Part shown: positions 1-6,422 of the stretch, one piece after another
Position numbering within the stretch: the stretch's first letter is position 1
How the letters are laid out: every line of letters starts with the position of its first letter
IMG/VR virus record: IMGVR_UViG_3300025162_000007
Location: 1 to 62,819 of that record
Reading direction: 5' to 3' (one strand)
Source: a virus
Length of the DNA stretch: 62,819 nt
Program-made: the position numbers and the translations under genes
Notes under the pieces: model-generated
What the model was told of the DNA's origin: nothing
Database searches by the model: none
Seen by the model: the letters and a program-made list of their open reading frames with translations, nothing else

Positions 1-127
1 TGCAAACTAGCTAATGCTGATAGTAAACTATCAAGACTTGAGTACAAGTGTAATCTTTACAATTTACTGTTGTAAGTTTTACAAAACTGACGTGTATGCA
101 AGAAGCATGCCAAGTGCAACAGAAAAA
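1..127. repeat. Terminal direct repeat, left copy
   Basis: Bases 1-127 recur exactly at 62693-62819. An exact overlap of 127 bases at the two ends of a contig is typical of a circular assembly graph, so the genome is circular or circularly permuted and the unique length is about 62692. The segment is non-coding and contains small hairpins: GATAG/CTATC at 19-32, ACTTG/CAAGT at 36-49 and TTGTAA/TTACAA at 70-84. A real short terminal repeat is possible but less likely at this length. Confidence 0.9.
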
Positions 128-157
128 TTATTTTTACGTCGCTGTGAAAAATAAAGC

Positions 158-186
158 TTGACAATTTTTTTGCGTTGTGGTAAGCT
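158..186 (+). promoter_or_regulatory. Sigma70-type promoter of the left early operon
   Basis: TTGACA at 158-163, a 17-base spacer, then TAAGCT at 181-186. The leader is about 70 bases and ends in AAGAGGTG before the ATG at 259. This is the only good promoter seen upstream of the left plus-strand genes. Confidence 0.7.
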
Positions 187-258
187 TGTCCACGTAGCCA
201 AAAAGACTTTCCAGTCTTGACTATCAGGTTACAAAAAAACTAAACAAGAGGTGTTACT

Positions 259-489
259 ATGCAGTTACAGTTAACTAGTAAGTATGATGTTGGTACTAAG
301 CTACAAGTTAAGTACAATGCTACTATCTTTGATGCTGAAGTTGAAGGAGTTAAGTTTGAGCATATTACTAAAGCTAGAGAAGCTGACTGTAGTAGCTATA
401 TATTCTATAGGCTTAAGCTATATGGTATCAAGAAGCCTTATAGTATAATGCTAGATGAACCTAGTCTAGTAAGTAGTATGGTAAACTAA
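259..489 (+). CDS. Hypothetical small protein with SK-x-x-x-GTK N-terminus
   Basis: First gene of the left early operon, 76 aa, preceded by AAGAGGTG at a good distance from ATG 259. It is not recognised. The start LTSKYDVGTKLQV resembles INSKFNLGTKVFV at the start of the 4153-4443 protein, which suggests a shared small beta-barrel (SH3/KOW-like) fold; that is inference. The next gene starts one base after its stop, so translation is probably coupled. Its end reads GTAAACTAA, close to the ends of the next two genes. Confidence 0.65.
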   Translation: MQLQLTSKYDVGTKLQVKYNATIFDAEVEGVKFEHITKAREADCSSYIFYRLKLYGIKKPYSIMLDEPSLVSSMVN

Positions 490-490
490 T

Positions 491-718
491 ATGAAACCTT
501 CGACAGTCAACTATCAACTTAATATAGATATGGCTGGTATAACTAATAAATCAACTTTAGAAATATTACTTGTACACGCTATAAGACTATGTGCTGATAT
601 GATGATTAGTTATCAAGGGATAATAGTTGATAGTAAGAGTGGTGTAATTAGCAAGACAGTTAAAAATGGAAAAGTAAAAAATGAAGTTACATATAAATAT
701 AATTACAGAGTAAACTAG
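491..718 (+). CDS. Hypothetical protein, 75 aa
   Basis: Unrecognised basic protein beginning right after the stop of the previous gene (TAATATG). No clear ribosome-binding site is visible, so it is probably translated by coupling. It has an isoleucine/leucine-rich middle and a lysine/tyrosine-rich C-terminus ending in RVN, as its neighbours end in MVN and VVN. A minus-strand reading frame also crosses this region but lacks a ribosome-binding site. Confidence 0.5.
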   Translation: MKPSTVNYQLNIDMAGITNKSTLEILLVHAIRLCADMMISYQGIIVDSKSGVISKTVKNGKVKNEVTYKYNYRVN

Positions 719-758
719 TATCCTGATGCTAGTTACTATACTGTGGAGGTAAAACAGT

Positions 759-986
759 ATGTCACACGCTAACTTGTTAAGTATGGAGAAAGGTAAAGTA
801 AAGCAGAAAGAAAGGTACAAACGTGTAGTAGAGCGAGCAATGAAACAGTTTAGTCATACTGAGATGAATGACTTTGTTGAGAGGGGCGGTTGCTTTAAAG
901 TTAAAAGATACTTTCACTTACTTGGGTTTAAGAATATAGAAAGTGTAAGAAATAACTTTCTTACTGGAAAGAAAGTAGTTAACTAG
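759..986 (+). CDS. Hypothetical basic protein, 75 aa
   Basis: Starts at ATG 759 after GTGGAGGT, a strong ribosome-binding site. The protein is lysine/arginine-rich with a helical N-terminal half (KQKERYKRVVERAMKQF) and could bind nucleic acid, but no known family is visible. The next gene begins three bases after its stop without its own clear ribosome-binding site. Confidence 0.6.
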   Translation: MSHANLLSMEKGKVKQKERYKRVVERAMKQFSHTEMNDFVERGGCFKVKRYFHLLGFKNIESVRNNFLTGKKVVN

Positions 987-988
987 TT

Positions 989-1333
989 ATGTCTACACCA
1001 ATTAGAATTAGATGTAAAGGTATTAAACAAATTAGAAAGATACTTACTAAGCTAACTGAACTTGGTTATAGTACTGATTGGTTTATACAAAACCTTGACT
1101 ATGTAAGTACTTGTACTTCCTTAAGTCTTGATGATGATAATGAAGTAATAGGTGAGGTATGTTGGTGTAATACTAAAGTATGTACTCCAAGATGTAGTGC
1201 TTGGGAAAGCTGTAAAAAGTTTTTATGGCTAGAGTTTGATGAGCTACATAAAATACCTAAAGTTGGTGAAGAGATGGAGTTAACTATATTAGATGAGGTG
1301 AAGTATGATACCACTAAAACTAACTCACTTTAA
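989..1333 (+). CDS. Tandem cysteine-cluster family, copy 1
   Basis: 114 aa and first of four adjacent related genes. Shared layout: an N-terminal half beginning IRIRCKGIKQ, a central cysteine cluster (CWCNTKVCTPRCSAWESC) that could hold a metal ion, and a C-terminal ILDEVK motif. Its last codons contain the GAGGTG ribosome-binding site of copy 2, and the two genes overlap by 29 bases. Function unknown. Small, duplicated early proteins are often host-takeover or anti-defence factors, but nothing here proves that. Confidence 0.65.
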   Translation: MSTPIRIRCKGIKQIRKILTKLTELGYSTDWFIQNLDYVSTCTSLSLDDDNEVIGEVCWCNTKVCTPRCSAWESCKKFLWLEFDELHKIPKVGEEMELTILDEVKYDTTKTNSL

Positions 1334-1625
1334 GGTTGATATTACAGAACTTACTCCTGATGAACTTAATAATCTTATACTAAAGATAGAAAAAAATGGT
1401 ATACCTATTAAACCTTACTTCTCTAATACTGTACTACAACGAAATAGTAAACTAATCTGCTGGCATCATACTAAGCAAGCACGTCTTTGTTCTTGTGGTA
1501 CTTTATGTAATGGCTGTTATTCTAAAAAGACATGTTATGCTTATTCAATTCCTTTCCTTACTGTAGAGGACATACTAAAGTATGAGTTAACTTTACTTGA
1601 TGAAATAAGAGGAGAGTTAACATGA
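1305..1625 (+). CDS. Tandem cysteine-cluster family, copy 2
   Basis: 106 aa. The start at ATG 1305 follows GAGGTG inside the end of copy 1. The central cluster is CSCGTLCNGCYSKKTC, with CWHH just before it, and the C-terminus has LLDEIRGEL matching the LDEVK motif of its siblings. It ends in an ATGA overlap with copy 3. The cysteine spacing differs from copy 1 although the overall layout is kept, so the copies have diverged for some time. Confidence 0.65.
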   Translation: MIPLKLTHFKVDITELTPDELNNLILKIEKNGIPIKPYFSNTVLQRNSKLICWHHTKQARLCSCGTLCNGCYSKKTCYAYSIPFLTVEDILKYELTLLDEIRGELT

Positions 1626-1945
1626 AGCATAATACTTTTATTATAAGACTTACTTATTCTGAAGCTAGAGTTACAGTTGAAAAACTAAAAGAACTGGGGT
1701 ATAATGTTGGTAGTTGGTCTAAAGATACTATAGGTTTTATGCAATATGAAACTCCACCATTTACTATTACTGTAAATAGTAATAGATTAGGATGGTGTTC
1801 TAATAGATGTCAAGATAATTGCTTTCACTGTTACGATTATGATAATTGTAAAGTATTCACTTTTAAGGACGTACTTCTAGGTAACCTGCCTAATTTACTT
1901 GATAGTTTTACTATACTAGATGAAGTTAAGGCAGATATGATATGA
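1622..1945 (+). CDS. Tandem cysteine-cluster family, copy 3
   Basis: 107 aa, starting in an ATGA overlap with copy 2 and preceded by AGAGGAGAG. The cluster WCSNRCQDNCFHCYDYDNC is the most regular of the four (C-x3-C-x3-C-x2-C-x5-C) and is followed by FTFKDVLLGNLP and the C-terminal TILDEVK motif. The N-terminus (IIRLTYSEARVTVEKLKELGY) resembles that of copy 1 (GIKQIRKILTKLTELGY), which supports descent from one gene. Function unknown; metal binding is inferred. Confidence 0.65.
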   Translation: MKHNTFIIRLTYSEARVTVEKLKELGYNVGSWSKDTIGFMQYETPPFTITVNSNRLGWCSNRCQDNCFHCYDYDNCKVFTFKDVLLGNLPNLLDSFTILDEVKADMI

Positions 1946-2268
1946 ATATCCAACCACCATATAGTATACTACTAAGTGATGAAGAGGAGAAACTAAAAGT
2001 ATATGCAATACTTAACTCTATGGGAATACACTTTAGTTATCCTGCTAGTCTACAAGATAAGTGTAAACAATTTCATGTCCACCCTGATAATGCTTTAACT
2101 TATTGTACTTATACACATAACCGTGATGACTGTATGAGTATAAGTACGGGTTGTATTGCTGTTTGGTATAAACGAATACTTGCTAAAGTATTCATTGGTG
2201 AAAAAGTACTTAGTATATTAGATGAAATAAAAATGGAGGACAACTATCATGAAAGAAGTTGTAGGTAA
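1942..2268 (+). CDS. Tandem cysteine-cluster family, copy 4 (divergent)
   Basis: 108 aa, starting in an ATGA overlap with copy 3. The N-terminal region (EEEKLKVYAILNSMGIHF) and C-terminal SILDEIK match the family. The centre keeps cysteines and histidines (CKQFHVHPDN, CTYTHNRDDC, STGC) in a looser pattern, so metal binding may have changed. It overlaps the next gene by 20 bases, and that gene's GGAGG site lies inside its 3' end. Confidence 0.6.
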   Translation: MNIQPPYSILLSDEEEKLKVYAILNSMGIHFSYPASLQDKCKQFHVHPDNALTYCTYTHNRDDCMSISTGCIAVWYKRILAKVFIGEKVLSILDEIKMEDNYHERSCR

Positions 2269-2503
2269 AGAGTTAATGTCTTTAGAAGAAGTTAATGAAA
2301 GCATACTTACTGAGTTAGACTATCTTGATGTAGCTGAAGAAGCTATTGAAGTACCTGACATTGAGGTACTATCACCTAGAGTACAGGTGATAAAGGACTT
2401 CACACTTAAAAGTGTTGATGAAAAAAAAGCAGTAGTAAGTACTGAGCAGTACAAGAAGTGGACTAAGTTAATAGGTAGTCACAATAAACCTACGTTACTT
2501 TAA
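2249..2503 (+). CDS. Hypothetical acidic protein, 84 aa
   Basis: Starts at ATG 2249 behind ATGGAGGAC, within the end of cysteine-cluster copy 4. Glutamate/valine-rich first half (SLEEVNESILTELDYLDVAEE) and a basic C-terminal third. No recognised domain. The operon position suggests early expression. Confidence 0.6.
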   Translation: MKEVVGKELMSLEEVNESILTELDYLDVAEEAIEVPDIEVLSPRVQVIKDFTLKSVDEKKAVVSTEQYKKWTKLIGSHNKPTLL

Positions 2504-2543
2504 CTTGAACAAGTTACTAAAAAATAAAAGGAGGACTAAGGGA

Positions 2544-2957
2544 ATGGAAGTAAAAGATTTTTATGGGTTGAGAATTGGGCAGAAGTTAGTTGACAAAAAG
2601 AGTAAAGAGAAAGTTACTATCGTTGGGTTAGGAATGACTGAGGGAAAAGGTGATGCTAAGGGACTATACCTTGATGTACTACCTGATGAAAAGACTAAGT
2701 TAAGTATAGAGTTAGACTGGGAAGATGTATGTAATAAGTATGATAAGGATAAAGTGTTTAAGCGTTACTGGTTGTACGCTTTCAAATCAAAGAGTGCAGA
2801 TAGTTACTACCAAACAAGTAGTAGCTTTGTAGATGAGAATGGATTTAATACTAACGGAAGTAGAAGTTCTTTTAGTGAAGTTAATTGGCGAACAGGATAT
2901 GATTTAATTAAAATAGAGAACTGTTACATAGATGTAGAAGTACCAGAGAAAAAGTAA
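2544..2957 (+). CDS. Hypothetical protein, 137 aa
   Basis: The start at ATG 2544 is chosen because AAAGGAGG lies at 2528-2535; an upstream TTG at 2505 has no site. The protein begins MEVKDFYGLRIGQKLV and looks all-beta with alternating charged strands, followed by a serine/tyrosine-rich stretch and a DVEVPEKK tail. The IGQKLVDKKSKEKVTIVG segment recalls small SH3/KOW-like barrels, but no family is assigned. The next gene starts in a TAATG overlap. Confidence 0.6.
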   Translation: MEVKDFYGLRIGQKLVDKKSKEKVTIVGLGMTEGKGDAKGLYLDVLPDEKTKLSIELDWEDVCNKYDKDKVFKRYWLYAFKSKSADSYYQTSSSFVDENGFNTNGSRSSFSEVNWRTGYDLIKIENCYIDVEVPEKK

Positions 2958-3265
2958 TGGCAAGACGTAACAAAGTTAACCTACTAAACCTAGTACACAA
3001 GTTTGAAACTGAGGGTTTAAGCCATAAAGAGTTGATGACTTTGTTTAGTAATTTGGTTAGACAAGATAAGCTTAAAGAAACTGATGACTACTATAGAGAA
3101 GTAGCCACTAACTTAGTAGGCAAGGGTTACTTAACAGCATCAGGTAGTGTAACTCTAAAGGGGATTAAGTTTTATATAGACAAAGATAATCATAACAAGT
3201 GGCAAGTAAAGCGTAACTTAGAAATGGAAAGTATACTACGTAAGGAAGTGCTATGTCAGTCTTAA
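2957..3265 (+). CDS. Small conserved-type phage protein, 102 aa
   Basis: Begins in TAATGG at the end of the previous gene. The pattern LLNLVHKFETEGLSHKELMTLFSNLV followed by YREVATNLVGKGYL resembles a small helical protein common in tailed phages (helix, ETEGL turn, helix, then an A-x-x-L-x-x-x-G segment) whose function is unknown. The C-terminal 30 residues (IKFYIDKDNHNKWQVKRNL) are basic. It overlaps the next gene by 13 bases. Confidence 0.6.
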   Translation: MARRNKVNLLNLVHKFETEGLSHKELMTLFSNLVRQDKLKETDDYYREVATNLVGKGYLTASGSVTLKGIKFYIDKDNHNKWQVKRNLEMESILRKEVLCQS

Positions 3266-3753
3266 ACTACTCACCTAAGTATAAGTTATATAAGGACAGG
3301 TATTCAATAACAGCCTGTACTTACTTTAATCCAGATACTATGATGGCTGAAGATAAGTTTGAACACTTTGTATTTGCTAAAAAGTTTAACGATATACTTG
3401 TAGTTAATGTTGGTGACTTTATTACTAACAGTTGGGTTTCTAAATCTCATTGTAAACGTAGAATTAATGCTTTACTAAGGCTACTACAAGAGAAGTACCC
3501 AAAAGAATATTATAATATGGTAATGATTAGTATGCCATATAACTTAGGTGGTATGAGCGACAATGAGTTAATAAGAACACTTACTAAAATGCGTAACTAC
3601 TGGGAGGGGCTTAGAAGACATGCTAGAAGTAGATGGGATTTCTATAACAATAGATTAACTGACTGTGAGGCAGCACTTAATAGGTTGGCTGTTCTTAAAG
3701 AGGAGGTGAGTATACTTGAAGAAATAAAATCAGAGCTTAGAGCAGTGTGGTAA
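3253..3753 (+). CDS. Hypothetical protein, 166 aa, with cysteine-family C-terminal motif
   Basis: Starts at ATG 3253 after AAGGAAG. Tyrosine/asparagine-rich first half and a basic helical second half (LRRHARSRWDFYNNRLTDCEAALNR is helical and charged). It ends VSILEEIKSELRAVW, which closely matches the ILDEVK/ILDEIK ends of the four cysteine-cluster proteins although it lacks their cluster. It may be a fifth, diverged relative or share only the terminal motif. Function unknown. Confidence 0.6.
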   Translation: MSVLNYSPKYKLYKDRYSITACTYFNPDTMMAEDKFEHFVFAKKFNDILVVNVGDFITNSWVSKSHCKRRINALLRLLQEKYPKEYYNMVMISMPYNLGGMSDNELIRTLTKMRNYWEGLRRHARSRWDFYNNRLTDCEAALNRLAVLKEEVSILEEIKSELRAVW

Positions 3754-3786
3754 GTTACTAACTAATTATTAGGAGGTGGTTAAGTT

Positions 3787-4047
3787 TTGAGTAAACCTAG
3801 AACGTATGTGCTATTGTATGAAGATGAAACAGGTGAGATAAAGTATGCAGATAGAGTTGATGCTAAGTCTTTTGAAGATGCTGAGTTAGTATTTGCTGAC
3901 AAAGAAGAAGAGTTAGAAGACAGAACTCTACCTTACTTTGTATGTGAAGAAGTAAGAAGTATTACTAAAGATGCATATGTAGAAAGTGATGAAGATATGC
4001 TTAATGGTACTGAAGAAGTTGATGATGAAGAAGATATAATAGCATAG
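3787..4047 (+). CDS. Hypothetical acidic protein, 86 aa, TTG start
   Basis: The reading frame opens at TTG 3787, about ten bases after a strong AGGAGGTGG. Very acidic, especially the last 30 residues (ESDEDMLNGTEEVDDEED), with a beta-strand-like N-terminus (RTYVLLYEDETGEIKYADRV). Such acidic early proteins can act as DNA mimics or inhibitors; that is inference only. Confidence 0.55.
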   Translation: MSKPRTYVLLYEDETGEIKYADRVDAKSFEDAELVFADKEEELEDRTLPYFVCEEVRSITKDAYVESDEDMLNGTEEVDDEEDIIA

Positions 4048-4070
4048 TAAAAGAGGGTGCTTGTTAGATG

Positions 4071-4111
4071 AACTGAACTCATAAGGGTTACGGTATCCGA
4101 CCCCAACAGTT
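4071..4111 (+). other. Possible structured intergenic RNA
   Basis: The gap between 4047 and 4153 is richer in GC than its surroundings. AACTG at 4071-4075 pairs with CAGTT at 4107-4111, enclosing AACT/GGTT and CGG/CCG sub-stems. It may be an mRNA processing or leader structure for the gene at 4153. A CTCATAA heptamer looks like a Met tRNA anticodon loop, but no cloverleaf forms. Confidence 0.3.
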
Positions 4112-4152
4112 AAGTGGATAGCCTACTAAATAAACAAAGGGAGAAAAATGTA

Positions 4153-4443
4153 ATGGAAATTAAAATCAATTCGAAGTTTAACTTGGGAACTAAAGTGTTT
4201 GTTAATGTTAATGATGTAGACAGAGAAGTAGAGTGTGAAACTTGTGGTGGCACTCATACTGTGTCAGGCAGAGATACATTAGAAGGAACTATTGCAACAA
4301 TAGACTTCAGCTTCTTACAGGCAGTAGATGGAAAGCCTTATCAAAGAGTTATCTACTTAGTTAAAACTAAGAAAGGTACACTTGCTAGAAAAGGCGAGAA
4401 CGTTTGGACTAAGAAGTCTGACGCAGTAAATGCACGTAACTAA
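4153..4443 (+). CDS. Hypothetical small beta-barrel-like protein, 96 aa
   Basis: Start at ATG 4153 chosen for the AGGGAGA eight bases upstream; an in-frame start at 4114 lies inside the intergenic structure and lacks a site. It begins MEIKINSKFNLGTKVFV, like the first gene of the operon, then has CETCGGTH (a possible metal knuckle), EGTIATIDF and YLVKTKKGTLARKGENVW strands. An SH3-like or KOW-like barrel is likely from the strand pattern; function unknown. Confidence 0.6.
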   Translation: MEIKINSKFNLGTKVFVNVNDVDREVECETCGGTHTVSGRDTLEGTIATIDFSFLQAVDGKPYQRVIYLVKTKKGTLARKGENVWTKKSDAVNARN

Positions 4444-4483
4444 AGTAAGCAACTAAGTACTACATAATTTTCATAAAGGTACT

Positions 4484-4522
4484 GGGGTAGCAAGGTTTAT
4501 TACCTCTTTTCTTTGCTACTCC
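4484..4522 (+). terminator. Stem-loop upstream of amidoligase gene
   Basis: GGGGTAGCAA at 4484-4493 pairs with TTGCTACTCC at 4513-4522 with one wobble, and the loop holds a second small stem AGGT/ACCT at 4493-4504. No U-run follows, so it may be an attenuator, an RNA stabiliser or a weak terminator that reduces read-through into the amidoligase genes. It sits in the 123-base gap before 4567. Confidence 0.5.
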
Positions 4523-4566
4523 ATACCTCCTATCTAATAATAAACTGGAGGATAATCTAAACTAAT

Positions 4567-6360
4567 ATGTACGGATTAACTTTTCTTGCTGCTAAAATAC
4601 TTGGTAAGTTAGATGCTAACCCAAATATAGAAGCAGATAAGTTAAACAAGATATTGCCTGAACTAGAAGTAAGTACTTGTAAAGAAATACTAGTGGCTTA
4701 TACTAGTACAGATAATAAGAAGAAGCAAGCAGAGCAATTAGAAAACATCTTGTATACTATCTTACCTAGATTAACAGAGCATTTATATTATGCTATGTCT
4801 ACCCAAATAAACTGTAGAAATAAAATAAATAAACAACTTGTTAAATCTTGGTGCTTAGATATAGAAGTATCAACTAAACTAGCAATAGAGTTTGATAAGT
4901 ATTTAACTAACACTAATTGTAGTGATAAAGATAAAGAAACACTACTAAGGTTATTTAGTGGGATACTACAAATTGCACTTAACAAAACGTATACGTGTAG
5001 TGAATGTAGTAGTAAAGTATCAGGTAAACCTTTCTTTGTATTTGATAAAGATACAACAGTATGTATGTGTTCAGAGTGTGCTTCTAAAAAGATAAAGTAT
5101 ACTTGTATACACTGTAACAATTCCTTTACATCTAACAATTCTAATCAGACTAAAGATGGTTTAGTTTGTCCTGACTGTATAAAAATATACTATAAAAAGT
5201 GTGAGTACTGTGGTGTATATGAAAAAAATGGATTAGTTAAATCACGAAAAGTTAATGTTGACTTAGGTAATGATGCAGTTAATAAGTTAATATGTGATAC
5301 CTGTGTTAAACTAAAGTTTACTAGTTGCTATAGTTGTGGCTGTCTAATAGAGAACGGCAGAGAAGTTACAACAGATGGTGGAAGACTTTGCCCTAGATGT
5401 GATGTAAGAAAACGCTTATATGGGAGTAGGACTGGGCTTACTACTAAAGTAGTAAAGCTTGGTAACACTTATACTGAGTGTAAAAGTAAACGTATCTTTG
5501 GTGTTGAGATAGAAACTAATATCTTAACAAGAGATAACAACACTGACTGGAGTAAAGTTAATGATGCTAGCATTGCAGCTAGAGAGTTTGTTAGTCCAAA
5601 ACTTAATGGTGATTTAGGTTTTGCTGATATAAAAAAGTTTCTAAGTGAGATAGATGCAACAGTAGATAAAGTTATAGTAAGAGAGATGGATAAAGTATGT
5701 GGACTTCATGTTCATGTTGATGGTAGTGACTTAACTATTGAAGATATAATAAAGTTATATCGAGCAGCTTGTCCACTACAGAATTTATTCTTTTGTCTTG
5801 TTAAGCCTGAACGTAGTAGTTGTAGACACTGTGTATTATTAAGTGATAGGTATGCTAAACTTAAAGATATACATGGCGTAGAGATGATACTATATGGACA
5901 CGGTGGTGAAGATGCAGCTAGAAGAAAGAAAGAAAAGTATAGTGGTGAACGTTATAACTGGCTTAATGTACACAGTTGGTTTTATCGTGGTAGTATAGAA
6001 ATGAGGCAGCATCATGGTACTCTTGACTATGATGAAATAGTTAATTGGATAAGTCTAATGACTTGCTTTGTTGACTGGGTAAAGACTACTTCTATAGAAG
6101 CAATAGATGAAGCTACTCTAAGTATTACTTCAGCTAACTCATTAAAGAATAGGTTAAGTAAGTTCCTAGAATTAGTAGCAAAGTTTAGTAACAAAGACGT
6201 AGCTAACTTTTATGCTGCACAGATTAAAAAGTTTTATGATATAGTTGTACCAAGTTATAATGTACAGCATATAAAAGTAGAAGTAGAAAAGGAACCAGTA
6301 GAGATAGAAGATATAGATGAAGAAGATGATGGGTATGATAATGATGATGATAATAATTAA
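4567..6360 (+). CDS. Amidoligase (glutamine synthetase-like fold) with N-terminal zinc-binding region
   Basis: 597 aa. About residues 310-490 match the Amidoligase_2 family, which joins a carboxylate to an amine using ATP: GVEIE at 312-316, EFVSP at 340-344, CGLHVHVD at 378-385, RYNWLNV at 462-468 and EMRQHHGTL at 478-486. Residues 144-278 carry at least seven CxxC-type pairs (144/147, 180/183, 201/204, 212/215, 243/246, 254/257, 275/278), suggesting several zinc-ribbon or treble-clef units that could bind protein or nucleic acid. The tail is strongly acidic. GGAGG lies 14 bases before ATG 4567, rather far. The next gene is a glutamine amidotransferase, so the two probably act together. The substrate is unknown: cell-wall peptide, protein or a small amine are all possible. 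Confidence 0.85.
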   Translation: MYGLTFLAAKILGKLDANPNIEADKLNKILPELEVSTCKEILVAYTSTDNKKKQAEQLENILYTILPRLTEHLYYAMSTQINCRNKINKQLVKSWCLDIEVSTKLAIEFDKYLTNTNCSDKDKETLLRLFSGILQIALNKTYTCSECSSKVSGKPFFVFDKDTTVCMCSECASKKIKYTCIHCNNSFTSNNSNQTKDGLVCPDCIKIYYKKCEYCGVYEKNGLVKSRKVNVDLGNDAVNKLICDTCVKLKFTSCYSCGCLIENGREVTTDGGRLCPRCDVRKRLYGSRTGLTTKVVKLGNTYTECKSKRIFGVEIETNILTRDNNTDWSKVNDASIAAREFVSPKLNGDLGFADIKKFLSEIDATVDKVIVREMDKVCGLHVHVDGSDLTIEDIIKLYRAACPLQNLFFCLVKPERSSCRHCVLLSDRYAKLKDIHGVEMILYGHGGEDAARRKKEKYSGERYNWLNVHSWFYRGSIEMRQHHGTLDYDEIVNWISLMTCFVDWVKTTSIEAIDEATLSITSANSLKNRLSKFLELVAKFSNKDVANFYAAQIKKFYDIVVPSYNVQHIKVEVEKEPVEIEDIDEEDDGYDNDDDNN

Positions 6361-6422
6361 ACTAAAGCTTTCACTAAGTACAGTAAAAGAATTAGAAATA
6401 CTAAAGGAGGTATTATAGAATA

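Noticed and set aside
4054-4125. tRNA-Met-like sequence with a CTCATAA anticodon-type loop
   Set aside because: No acceptor stem, D-arm or T-arm with TTCRA could be formed, so it is only listed as a possible structured RNA.
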